NCBI GenBank assembly: GCA_008973525.1
Contig: WACJ01000521.1
Location: forward strand, 2,470,394 to 2,534,393
Direction of reading: 5' to 3'
DNA: 64,000 nucleotides
DNA from: Stenopsyche tienmushanensis
Taxonomy: Eukaryota > Arthropoda > Insecta > Trichoptera > Stenopsychidae
Position 1 is the stretch's first letter. Each line of letters opens with the position of its first letter. Position numbers and translations under genes: made by a program. Below the pieces are notes generated by a model that was not told the DNA's origin, searched no databases, and saw nothing but the letters and a program-made list of their open reading frames with translations. This document shows positions 27,101-35,900 of the stretch, one piece after another.

Positions 27101-30100
27101 GGAGAGCCAAAAGTCATGTCGTAATTTCAAACGTGATTCTTTTCCATTGACGATTCCGATGAATATGTAGCACATATACTGATTGTTTTACCGCGTCGAT
27201 CTTCCATATACAAAAGATCACTTGTATTTCATATAGATATTCCTATTATTAGAGTCGAATCGTAGTAAATACACATCATAAGGAAGGAAAGGTTAAGATC
27301 AAAAAGCAAATGTTAGTCTATCTGGCCCGCAGATGATCGTTTGCGGATAGAAATAATCACCCATCAATGCATCAAAGAATTGATTTTGTAATGAGACGAG
27401 CCCAAAAATTAGACGAGTTAATATTGAAAGATGAATTAATTTCGCAACGCAAACGATGGCGAAATCACTCAAACAACCGTCAGGCCATAAACAATTGATA
27501 AGTCAATTCTACTGAAAAATATCAAATATGAGTATTTATATTTAAATACAAGCGAATTCATGCTGTCGGTAATGTATCAATGGCGCATAACGAGTTTTTA
27601 GAGACATCATCATACAACAGCCCTCTTTGCAGAACAACGACCTCTTCGATACGCAGATGATATTCATACTTTTTTGTTGCCTTCAAATAGCTTATGACGC
27701 TGCAGATAGAGATTGCCCTTTTAGTTCGATTATTAATTTAAAAAAACACATATCAAAATGCTGAATCTCCATCAAAAATGATCTGGAATTTTAAAGCTAA
27801 TTATAAACATTTTACATCAAGTACAGAATTCTCAATAGAAACAAAGCGTGTGAACAGAGTACGCCGTATCAATTACAATGTCTACAAGCTGTAGGAGAAC
27901 TTGTGTTCTAGCATAAAAATAAAAACAGATATTCGCAATGGAATTCAAACGCTAAGGTGATTTCCGTTCATTAACACAACTTCTGCGGGAAACTTGGATC
28001 GCAATCCTCGACGTACCGCTCGCCGCATGCGAAAGACTGCAATTTTACATTAGGAAAACTAATTGCGATCTTGGATAACAGTGTTCACAACTGGAACAAC
28101 GCATTATGTTATGGCTCAATTTTCTCCGTAGATTTTGATATAAAAACCTACGGAGATATTTGGAGCAGCGAGCGGTCGCGGAAAAGCGAGGACGCGCTCC
28201 GGTTGCGATTCGGCGCATAGAGGAATATCCCACGAGATAAATAGTTCACCCACGAAAAGCAGATTTGTTTGGGTGAGATCCTTTCCGATGTCCAGAGTCT
28301 AGGAATCCGAATGTCTACTGTCGAACGGGATCCATCCAACCGGGAGACGAAAATTTAAAGAGCAATGGCATTATTGATATCACGATAATTTCGGGCTTGA
28401 TAGTCCAGCGCGGGGCGTCGAACGGTCGAGATCTGACCGGAAGGTCGCGGGCGCGGAGTTCCTCGAACCGCATCAGCTCGGAAGGACGACGCTTCACATC
28501 GACGCAGACGAGTCACAAAATGACGAATCCTCGACGGAGTCATTCGCGTCGGGGCAAAGTCGAAAGCGGTGGGAATCCGTTCAGCTCCCGGACGAACAAT
28601 TGTTTGCTTGCGAGGAAAACGAAGGCATCCGACAGAATAAAACGTAACTTTTAACTAAGCTAAACACAATCGACGTTTAATAAAAACAATGTCAAATTTT
28701 GCAAAAACGCTTTATTCAAAATATATACTATATAATTCAATGCACATAAGACGATCTACAATCTAGCGTTTAGCCGATCCTCTGTAATTTATAAATTATC
28801 TCTTTGTCTCAATAAAATATTAAACCTTTTCGGATGTGAAATTTTGAACCGATTCGATACATTTTTATACGATTGTTAATATTCCCGGCGTCTTCCCTCA
28901 TCGCATCTTTCATGAGATACAGTCAACCCTTCTATAGCATCGAGATAGGGACCACACTATAGAAAGTTGGTAACCGTACAAAATTTGCAAGTGTTTAGTT
29001 TGTTGACAATTAATATTACGTATTTTACCTGTTGCTTGGGTAAGACACCGCAAACGAAGTGGACGCTATAGGAGGGCGGACTGTATGTCACTTACTCAAA
29101 AATGTGGTCAAAAAACGCACCGTCTTCGGAAATCGAATGCGAGAGAGACATTTCGATCGGTCAAAAATGGATCGGAACTCACGTTTTGTCGGTCGCTCCC
29201 CGAAGGCGACGCGTCGTCCCGGAATCTGTCGCCCCGGTGGGACGCTCCGCCCGGGGATTCCCCTTCGTCCGGCGCCGACTTTCGCCGGATGGCCTCGCTC
29301 TCGTCGCCCTGAAATCAATTTTACAAAATTTCACGTTCGGTCGATCCGCGAACGACGTCGGTGTCGGCGCAAAACGAACGGACGCTCACCGCACTCCGGA
29401 GGCGTCCCGAATGGGAACCGTCGAGGCTGAGCGCGGGCCGCGGGACGCGCCTCCCGCCCTCGTCCGCGGATCCCGTCCGGCACCCGATCCTACCCATCGT
29501 CCTCGATTTGAACACGTTCCTGGCGAAGGGGACGTCCGCTCCTCTCCCGGCTTCGGCCGAGCCCCGGCCGCCGAAGCCGTCCTCGAGGCGCGTCCGGGAG
29601 CGCGCGAACGTCCCGGCGGGTCGCGTCGAGGCCGGCCGGAACGGCTCGTCGTAGATGTGCTCCTGAGACTTGCTCTTCTTGAGGGCGCCGTACGCCGCCC
29701 CGGGGGCGACGAGCGTCGAGCGCGAGCCCCCGCGGGCGCAGTTCAGGTAGCACCTGAAGCCGCTCTCGTCGCCGACCGGGGGGGCGCGGGCGCTCCCGTC
29801 GGCGCCGGAGCAGTTGAGCGAGTTGAAGTATCTGGCGAGGGGCCTCGCCGGCTGCGCCTCCTCCGAGGTCGCGCTCCCGTCGCTCGAGTTCGGCGCGTCC
29901 GGGAAGGGAAGGTCGAGGATCTCCGTGCACATGTAGTGCGTCTCCTTTCTCTTCTTGGGTTCGAGGCGCGCCGCCGAGGGGAGCGTCTCGGCGGCCTCGA
30001 GCGCCGCCGAGCGCGGAGAGAGGACCTTCCCCCGGTGCAGGGACCTCTCTATCTTCGCCAGCATCGACTCCCCCTTGCTCCTCCCCCCCGCGTCCGGCGA

Positions 30101-30892
30101 GGCGGGGGACGAGGCGGACGCGAACGTCCTCGGGGGCTTCTTCGGCGGGGGCCCCGGCGGCAGCGGCTGGCTCATCACCTTCCGGAGGGTGTCCGCCGAG
30201 GCGGCCCGGTCTCCCGGCGGGTCCGCCGCCTCGGGGGGCTCCCCGTCCGAGCCGAGGCCGCTGTCCGAGAGCGGGGCGTCCGGCTTTCCGGCGGTCCCCC
30301 TCTTCGGCTTGGAGACCCGGGCGTACATGTCGAGGACGCTCTTCGGCGCGGCCTCCGCCGGCTGCGGGGCCGCTCCCCGGGGATCGTCCGAGAGCGGCGC
30401 GCCGTCCTCCCTCAGCCGCTCCTCGATCGTCCGGGCGAGGTTCCTCATCTTCTCCCTGTTTATCGAAACGCGCCCCGGCGTCGGGCGCTCCGGGCTCGCC
30501 GACGGGGCCTCCTTGAGCTTCTCCCGCTTGTCGCACCTGAAGGCGGGCGTCCTCTGCAGCCTCTTGGCGGGGTCGCTGAGCTGCCTCGAGAGCCGCCTCG
30601 GATCGGCGCCCCCTTCCTCCTCCCCGGGCGGGCTCGGCGGCGGCGGCGTCTCGGGCTCGGGGCTCTCCTTGAGCCGCTTCCGGTTGCCGAAGTTCCTCGA
30701 CGCGCCGAAGCGGTCGCCGTCGCCGCCGTCGGGCGCGTCCGCCCTCGCCCTGAGCGCCTGCGCCCTCCGCGCGGCGAAGGAGCCGCCCGGGGCCGGGGAG
30801 CCGGGCCGCTTGCCGGCCTGCTCGCTCAGCGTCTCGAAGCGGTTCCTTATGCTCTTCACCCTGTTCTCCCGCTCCGCCCTCGTAGAAGACAT
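12159..30892 (-). CDS. DENN-domain protein, DENND2-like (Rab guanine-nucleotide exchange factor), 10 coding exons
   Basis: Coding exons in order: 30,892-29,390; 29,308-29,183; 17,832-17,652; 17,551-17,211; 15,436-15,173; 15,087-14,609; 14,366-14,150; 13,051-12,925; 12,848-12,649; 12,494-12,159. All junctions are AG/GT, phases match, and the sum is 3774 bases (1257 codons plus stop). The order of domains is: basic N-terminus (RVKSIRNRFETL, residues 11-22); low-complexity region with the SH3-type motif PPGPPPKKPPRTF (245-257) and IYDEP (about 413-417); uDENN (FDACVLIGMDLDNHRPYV, then PPNIETLVFP); cDENN (RTYGYCRRVLPDG, YCMISVYRAPSFYY, and YPFIWQHTLISIVP); dDENN (AEAFLRFFTTIFTGF, FLEWFIETVMCQNFIE). 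DENND2 proteins share this layout and activate Rab GTPases, mainly Rab9 in mammals. The start is the first Met after an acceptor at 30,966; an upstream 5' exon is likely. Subfamily assignment is from memory of motifs. Confidence 0.87.
13390..13500. repeat. GGTCCG hairpin repeat, copy 4 (decayed), in a DENN intron
   Basis: Contains CAATCGGTCCGCCTTTCAGACC; the right arm has decayed from CGGACC to CAGACC. It lies in the intron between the exons at 12,925-13,051 and 14,150-14,366. Confidence 0.6.
15527..16270. mobile_element. PiggyBac-type non-autonomous element (TTAA-flanked) in a DENN intron
   Basis: The left boundary is TTAA|CCCCCCTGCCTC and the right boundary is GAGGCAGGGGGG|TTAA. This gives 12-bp perfect inverted ends with duplicated TTAA target sites, the hallmark of piggyBac-superfamily insertion. 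Inside the left end, GTACATGATAC at about 15,547 pairs with GTATCATGTAC ending about 15,601, a subterminal hairpin. The 744-bp body has no transposase ORF. It lies in the intron between exons 17,211-17,551 and 15,173-15,436, which is otherwise cleanly spliced. Confidence 0.85.
16434..17121 (+). pseudogene. Non-LTR retrotransposon remnant (reverse transcriptase C-terminal part)
   Basis: The first frame (to 16,661) contains INKIRYADDKVILTES, with the YADD active-site motif of reverse transcriptase palm motif C, followed by LGLTINVFKP. A broken continuation includes WFKYLGSILTK. The second frame (16,810-17,121) contains MYRRILRITWTHMI and KKELLTNIKKMKISYLLRGD, like the C-terminal tail of RTE/CR1/Jockey-like LINEs. 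Stops and frame changes between the pieces show it is inactive. It is antisense to the DENN gene and lies entirely in its intron, ending 90 bases from the exon that stops at 17,211. Confidence 0.75.
18783..18987. mobile_element. Pogo/Tigger-like MITE, copy 2
   Basis: Starts TACAGTCAACCCTTCTATAG and ends GGAGGATTGAATGTA, with an interior colinear with copies 1 and 3. The right end is more decayed than the left. Confidence 0.75.
19827..19976 (+). CDS. Possible small ORF, 49 codons, function unknown
   Basis: Begins GCAAAAATGGCGCC, a favourable start context, and reads MAPKKKDELQTRPTTKTQS onward to a TAA at 19,974. The basic, Thr/Lys-rich start is more protein-like than its AT-rich surroundings. 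It lies antisense inside the giant DENN intron, with no recognisable family, no promoter and no clear polyadenylation signal. It may be a fragment of a retrocopy. I do not assign a function. Confidence 0.25.
   Translation: MAPKKKDELQTRPTTKTQSKAMVCFNRNQIELSVETTSHRRIKPMPHKC
20448..20680 (+). mobile_element. Mariner-like terminal repeat and decayed element
   Basis: TTGGGTTGGTGCAAAATTCA directly after a TA closely resembles the TTAGGTTGGTGCAAAAGT type end of mariner elements. The following 220 bases keep one open frame (20,453-20,674) with no recognised transposase motif. The right end was not found. Confidence 0.5.
22015..22110 (-). repeat. Partial inverted copy of the TTTCTCGAGAAA family
   Basis: ATATTCGTACAAATTTTATTTTATACAATA matches, in shorter blocks, the part of copy 3 at about 8578-8610. 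The palindromic part is missing. Confidence 0.55.
22905..23060 (+). pseudogene. Mariner transposase fragment
   Basis: The plus strand reads LTENLNMKKLCTRWVPRLLT followed by TEQNQRHKMF. This matches the strongly conserved mariner transposase segment that ends the N-terminal DNA-binding region (L-x-M-x-K-L-C-x-R-W-V-P-R-L-L-T). A TAA closes the frame at 23,058. No N-terminal or catalytic region is present in frame. Confidence 0.75.
24400..24625. repeat. Composite of mariner-type end and GGTCCG hairpin, copy 5
   Basis: GATAGTCCCAAAAGTACC at about 24,402 mirrors the end at about 9595-9612. CCCTAAAAGAGGACGGAGTGG follows at 24,528, and then CGGTCCGCCTTTCGGACCG. The same order, including the phrase CTACGTTGCTTCCGTGAT, occurs at 57,900-58,060, supporting a single composite family. 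Confidence 0.65.
25498..25760 (+). mobile_element. Helitron-like element, 5' part
   Basis: Begins TCTATACATATATAAATGAA after an A and continues with CATCCGATTGTGATGAAATT and GGTGAGTTATTGGGCGCG. This is the pattern of a well-known class of insect Helitron 5' ends. A homologous copy runs in reverse at 58,210-58,430, sharing the TTTTGCGA.A.GTTTA.CG block and (A/G)TGCA(C/T)CATGTTG. A possible 3' end (GCCGGGTATTTGCTAG then T) is at 26,351, but that lies inside a TTAA element, so the two may not belong together. The 90-codon ORF here is repeat-derived. Confidence 0.5.
26039..27292. mobile_element. TTAA-flanked element with about 75-bp terminal inverted repeats
   Basis: Left end TTAA|CCTTTCCCCACC (26,035 on); right end GGAAGGAAAGG|TTAA (to 27,296). 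Reverse-complementing the right end gives a match to the left over roughly 75 bases. It includes the shared blocks CGACTCTAATAAT and ATATGAAATA, with scattered differences. TTAA duplication and CC-starting ends fit the piggyBac superfamily. The 1254-bp body carries no intact transposase, so it is non-autonomous or decayed. It sits in the giant DENN intron. Confidence 0.8.
27975..28217 (+). other. Unexplained exon-like open frame
   Basis: The plus-strand frame is open from 27,975 to a TAG at 28,218-28,220 and lacks an internal ATG. It reads for example TLGKLIAILDNSVHNWNNAL and SVDFDIKTYGDIWSSERSRK. G+C rises through the segment. Other frames here, on both strands, are also partly open, and no donor or acceptor was convincing. 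It lies in the DENN giant intron. It may be an exon of a nested plus-strand gene, an old retrocopy or chance. Confidence 0.25.
28378..28647 (+). other. Unexplained terminal-exon-like open frame with poly(A) signal
   Basis: Open without an ATG from 28,378 to a TAA at 28,645. It reads for example DNFGLDSPARGVERSRSD and GRTTLHIDADESQNDESS, ending ENEGIRQNKT. Possible acceptor AGs lie at about 28,402-28,407. AATAAA follows at 28,679. The acidic/Ser-rich composition and the stop-plus-signal arrangement look like the last exon of a plus-strand gene nested in the DENN intron. No family is recognised and upstream exons were not found, so a gene is not established. Confidence 0.35.
28920..29083. mobile_element. 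Pogo/Tigger-like MITE, copy 3, next to a DENN exon
   Basis: Starts TACAGTCAACCCTTCTATAG (C at 28,920) and ends TATAGGAGGGCGGACTGTA. It is shorter than copies 1 and 2 because of an internal deletion after TGTTTAGTTTGTTGACAA. It ends 99 bases from the splice donor of exon 29,183-29,308, without disturbing it. Confidence 0.8.
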
Positions 30893-30965
30893 CGAGTCGG
30901 AGTCAGTCGACCGCCTTCCGACGTCCGACGCCCGGCGCCATCTTCCTCGCGCCTCCGCTCTCCTC
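29390..30965 (-). other. GC-rich N-terminal exon of the DENND2-like gene
   Basis: This 1.58-kb exon is by eye around two-thirds G+C while its flanks are strongly AT-rich. It encodes about 500 residues of Pro/Ser/Ala/Arg/Glu-rich, probably disordered sequence. The acceptor is TTCGTTTTCAG at 30,966 and the donor is GCG|GTGAGC at 29,390. Long open frames also exist antisense (29,102-31,039; 29,955-31,157) and in another minus frame (29,490-30,536). They arise because stop codons are rare at this composition. Only the 30,892 frame keeps phase with the next exon and carries the DENND2-type motifs. Confidence 0.85.
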
Positions 30966-32190
30966 CTGAAAACGAACGAGACTCGGTTATGCGGCCTGAA
31001 GAAATCTATCGTCCGACTCAAAACATGCAACGATATTGACGATCGTTCTGCGACTTGTTCCAATTTAATCGAAAAAAGTTTTCGATACGCCCTTTCCGAC
31101 TTTATAAAAAAAACCAACACGGCGTCGATCATAAGGAATTATGTACAAAATGATTAATTTCCTGATTACTGACCACAACGGGAATTTAGCACCCAAACCC
31201 GATGAAATATCGCAGACAATTGATTCATTTTTACTTTATTCGTCACATTATAACAAATCTAATTATTCAAAATTATGAAATACGGTATACAGTGTATATA
31301 GTGTATGTAATGTTTTATCTAAAGGAACCTCTCAAAACCCATCTCGTAGTAGACAAATTTTCTAACTATCCAAAACATACACTTCATAACAAACAACCGA
31401 CGAACAAATATCTTCTTCGAGATTCAAAATTGTCTCCACGATATTGAACATACATACATTTATGTTTTACATTCAAAAGTAAGCCATCAAATGAGAAATG
31501 CTCTTTCAAACTAACTAAATTAAACAGTAGACGGCAAATAAATCTGCAGATATCAACTGCCCAATGAGAAAATCAAAAAGATAATAAAGAGCACTGATCC
31601 AAATGCAAATATAAAAACTGATCAATATAAATATTTGCAAATGTACATTTTAATATTTCAGCAGAACAATGATTACACCTTCAAAATCGTTCATAGATTT
31701 TATCAGAACATTTGTCAATACAGTTTTGTCACCGTCACTCTGATAAAGTTGAGCTAATTAATCGTCCCAATCTGAATTGTATTAATATCTAGGTTTATAA
31801 CAATTGAATAGATTGTGATGGTATAAAATATCACATTCTCTTCGTTATTGCTTGAGATTGTACGAAGTGTCTAAATTTTGTTCCGGCAAAAATAAATACC
31901 CAGCCGGAGCAGCGTTGCACACAATACGCATGGTATTTATTGGGGAAATTTTAAATTAAAATTTTATTGATTCATATTGTGTAGTTGAGTTGTTTAACTA
32001 TTTGCATGTATGAAGATCATATCATATAATTTTATTTGAGCGCCGAGTATGAGATTCCGTTTGCATTTCCATTGAAATTTTTGAGAATTTTCAAAACATC
32101 AAATGTCAAAAATCACCGTTGTTGACAAAACGTAAACTGTAAAAAAAGTTTTTGAATTTGTCACTTTTGAAAACTTTAAAAATTAAGAAG
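30966..32190. promoter_or_regulatory. Divergent intergenic region, DENND2-like (-) / SLC37 (+)
   Basis: Between the two oppositely oriented genes lies about 1.8 kb (30,966-32,780). It should hold the promoter and any 5' noncoding exon of the minus-strand DENN gene and the promoter of the SLC37 gene. The DENN exon begins with an acceptor at 30,966, so its 5' exon must lie to the right. No single clear TATA box or initiator was fixed. Confidence 0.4.
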
Positions 32191-32195
32191 GCTCG

Positions 32196-32495
32196 TCGAA
32201 ACGACGAACGGAGGTGTGGAATTTTGAGGATCGAACGCGGAGTTCCCCGATGCCGTCGCTCGACGCTGCGTCCGCGAGCAATCGGAAACCGTTGAGAAAT
32301 AAGAAAATGCGCCTCTCTCGGAAACTATCACAGTCTAGAATCAACGATCACAGTGATGGGCACGTCGACGCCGTTTCGATCGCACTGCGTCGTCGAGGAA
32401 GTCGCAACGTACCGGCGACCGAAGAGACGAAGACGCGGAACGGACGTGCGACGGAGCAACAGGTGGACGCCGACTTTGACAGCGGACTCGACTGA
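32196..32495 (+). other. GC-elevated segment with 93-codon ORF, status unknown
   Basis: A plus-strand ORF from ATG 32,214 to TGA 32,495 ends EEQ-like acidic sequence (TEQQVDADFDSGLD) after a basic stretch (KMRLSRKLSQSR). CG-rich content contrasts with the AT-rich flanks. It could be a short gene, an upstream noncoding exon of the SLC37 gene, or a 5' exon of the DENN gene read on the other strand. No homology is recognised. Confidence 0.3.
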
Positions 32496-32780
32496 ACTCG
32501 GCTCCCTATGCGCGATCGCAAATCACACAGCTGTGCGACCGATTTGCCGCTTTTGATTGCGATCATTTTCAAAACAAAGTAAAATAAATGCATTTAAACA
32601 TCATCAAAATATTGTACAAAAATTCAAACTTGATCTCCATTTCGGAATTGTAAAAAGTCAATTTTAAATTTTAAAAATTGAATTATTAAAAAACATTAAT
32701 TTTAACGGAATATACTACTGTTATTTTTATTCGAGTGCTGTCTTAATATTTGTTTTTTACTGAAATTTAAAACTATTTAG

Positions 32781-32995
32781 AAGAGAACCGTCGTCGATTT
32801 TTATACGCGTCGAACAAAGTGAAGGTTCGCGAACGCCGACCGACGTTCGCGACGCCGAAGAAGAAGACGCGTACGTCAGCGTTGACAGCGCCGAGTCCAC
32901 AACATGCGGGAGACGCGAGACCTCTCTCGCACATGAGACTCCTACCCTTCAGATTGAAGGCGCTCGCCCGAAACAGAATCTCCGCCGTCTTCAAG
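32781..32995 (+). promoter_or_regulatory. Probable 5' UTR part of the first SLC37 exon
   Basis: An AG at 32,779-32,780 (ACTATTTAG) could be the acceptor that opens this exon. If so, a noncoding exon lies upstream. The stretch is CG-rich and is open in two frames up to the SLC37 start. The SLC37 frame itself extends back to an ATG at 32,819, but the family-like protein begins at 32,996. Confidence 0.45.
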
Positions 32996-35900
32996 ATGAA
33001 CGGTCCCTTCAGAGACATCCCCTTCGGCGTGCTGGTCTTGCAGAAGGCCACGGTCAGATGCTGTCCTCGGAGGAGATTCAATCGTCAACTGTGGTGAGTC
33101 ACCCCTCTGCCTCGTATCTTCCGATGCCGCCTCCGCTCGCGTAAAACATTTTCATCTACGCGATCTCATTCGTTGTTTCTTTGTATTTAAAATGAGTCAG
33201 AATTCGAACGTAAACTTTGTACCCGTCGACATTGTCAAGATGAGCCCCGAGTTTTGTGTTCGAAGTAGTCCGATTACATTTTAACACTCGAACGAGTCCA
33301 AACCTTTTGTTGAAAAGCATTCAAACAAAACAAATTTTTATACACAAAAAACTTTAGCTGATTATCCACAATCTGCAAATTCCTCAAAAAATTCATTCCA
33401 TTAGCAGAATGATTAGCTCAATGCGTGTACATATAAGATGTTTAAATTAAGATGTACATTAATGTATGCTCTAACATGCGATGAATTGTATTTATTTCTT
33501 ATAAAAGTTCAAATTCTAATAAACATGCCACATCCGAGAACCTCCATATGCTTAAGTTCGTATTTTAATTTCAGCTATCAAACGAGCATTTTAATATTGA
33601 CGTACATGTCATATTTATGTTACCATCTATCGAGAAAACCAATCTCAGTCGTCAAAAATGTACTGCATCAGAATTGTAGTTCTCTCACTCCTCCGGCGAA
33701 CATACACATTAATCCGAGTAACAACGCCACCTGGTGCGATTGGGCACCTTTCGGTAAGTTTATTTATATTTAATTGTTGACCTTCTAATCCTAATGGTGA
33801 ACGAAAATATATTAGCAGAAAATACACATGGGAGTATATTTCGCACAAAAAAACAATGAGTAATTTTTAATAACATATTTTTTTATTGAATATTGCTAAT
33901 AAGTTCAACATACAAGGGATCATTGGATACAATATATCAGTGTAATAATATAGTATTGAATCGTGTGTATCGGTTGATTTTTAATTCTCACTAGATAAAA
34001 TATAATTACAATATAATAATTTAATTTTCACAGATAAGAGACATTTTAATTGTCATAAAAATTACAAAACACACGTACTCGCAGTTAATGACTAGCGATT
34101 TTAAATATTCATTTGCGTTTCAACTAATATTTGCAATTCAAAGTATTTCAACTTAGGAAAGTTTATCTCTAATATTTGTTATATCAAATGTTTTAATTGT
34201 TAGATAATGCTTTCATGACAAAAGATTGCACTATATTCATATCACTGGTAACAAAGGTATATGCATTTCCGTTAATATATCTTATTTTGTAAATTATTTA
34301 CACCGGATTTTATATTCCAATATTGTCACGTTGCTGATAAATAACATTATTCTTTTTAACTACATTATTATAAGTGTCCAATTAGTATCCCCCTCAAATA
34401 AATAAAAGTAAAATTAAAATCGTTATAATAATGATATAATTATTAACAATTTGGCAGGAAAATTTCATAATACTAAAATTTTATTTTATCTCTTCAATTA
34501 CTCAATTAAACATCGTTCTTAATTAAAATTATTTCTTACCCAGATGGATCTGACGCAACAGCTCTACTTGGAACCCTCGATTCTGCTTTTCTTTTTGCAT
34601 ATGCAGCAGCAATGTTTGTTTCTGGTAAGATAATAACAAATATGTTAAAGAATTACTTGATCAGAAATAATACCCATGTATGATAAACAGTGTTGCTCTT
34701 GGATGTAATTATGTATAAATTCCATCTATGAGAGATAGCTTTATGAATTTGAGAAACATCTTCATAAGAATGTCGTTAATCTTATTTTGTAATTATTTAT
34801 TTATCTTTTAATACCTCTCATATTATAATAAAAATATTTTTCACAAATAGGTTTTATAGCAGAACGTGTAAATCTTAGATATTTTTTGACATTGGGAATG
34901 ATATTTTCCGGATTATTTAGTTATATGTTTGGAATTGCAAGATCTTATGACATTCACTCCATGGGATATTTCATAGCTGTACAGGTAAACTATCAAAATT
35001 GTAATTCTTACAGTTGAATTTTTCATATTTTTTATTGCAGCATTAGTGATGTAGTGCATGGAGGCATTTGGGGTCAGTGCTTTACCAATTTCTACTCTAT
35101 TGTGTTTCTAAATTTGACAAACGTGGATATTAAAAATTATAAAAATAAAATAATGCCCTAGATTATTTTTTATTCAACACTACACCACTGATAATCACTG
35201 CAAACATCCCCCTCTATATTGTACTGGTAGTGCTATCTATTTTGATTGTATGCTTAAGTTATCCTCAATTGAATAGGAATTTAAAGAATTAAAACAGAAG
35301 AAAGACTCGTTAAAAATAAATAATATATAGCATAAAAAAATTGTAGCATTGTATATTTGTTATTTTCTTCAATTTCAATTTGTAAAATTCCAATATCTTT
35401 CTACAAATTTTTACAAGAAGTTTGCTTTCAGATTTTAAATTAATTAATTCTGCTGGGTGTTAAAAAGTTTTTTTTTTAAATGATACTTAATTTTTATTTA
35501 ATATTCAATAGGCAGCTGCTGGTGTATTTCAAACCACGGGATGGCCAGGAGTTGTAACTGTAGTTGGAAAATGGTTCGGAAAAGGAAAACGTGGACTAAT
35601 TTTTGGAATTTGGAATTCTCATACGTCTATTGGCAACATCTTAGGTAACTTTTACATTACTTTTTATATTCATCATTATTTTTGAAGCGATTGAACCAAT
35701 CTCTGCATGTTCTTTCTGCCAAAGCCTGATCATCATAGGTCTCCACAAGGATCCTATGTGCTTCAGCTGCAGATTTCTCTTAAATAAAATAATGCAATAA
35801 AATTCGTCGCAAATATGGTTTACTTCACACTACGAATAAAATGTTGTTTATACTTTAACGGAATGGCATACACAGATTTTAAAGCTTGTTACACTGCCAT

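Larger units (their letters stand above)
17833..29182 (-). other. Giant intron (about 11.35 kb) of the DENND2-like gene
   Basis: Donor AAAAC|GTGAGT at 29,183/29,182 and acceptor TTTCAG at 17,833. Both sides are phase 0, and joining them keeps the frame open. The intron holds MITEs, mariner and Helitron-like remnants, and an unexplained coding-like island at 27.97-28.65 kb. Stretches not listed separately (19.0-19.8, 20.7-22.0, 23.1-24.4, 24.6-25.5 and 27.3-27.95 kb) show nothing that I can support as a gene. Confidence 0.75.

Noticed and set aside
29102..31157. Antisense ORFs of 645 and 400 codons, and a 348-codon ORF in another minus frame, over the GC-rich exon
   Set aside because: They are composition shadows. 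Only the 30,892 minus frame has the motifs, splice phases and downstream exons of a DENND2-like protein; the others are Arg/Gly/Ala-rich with no domain.
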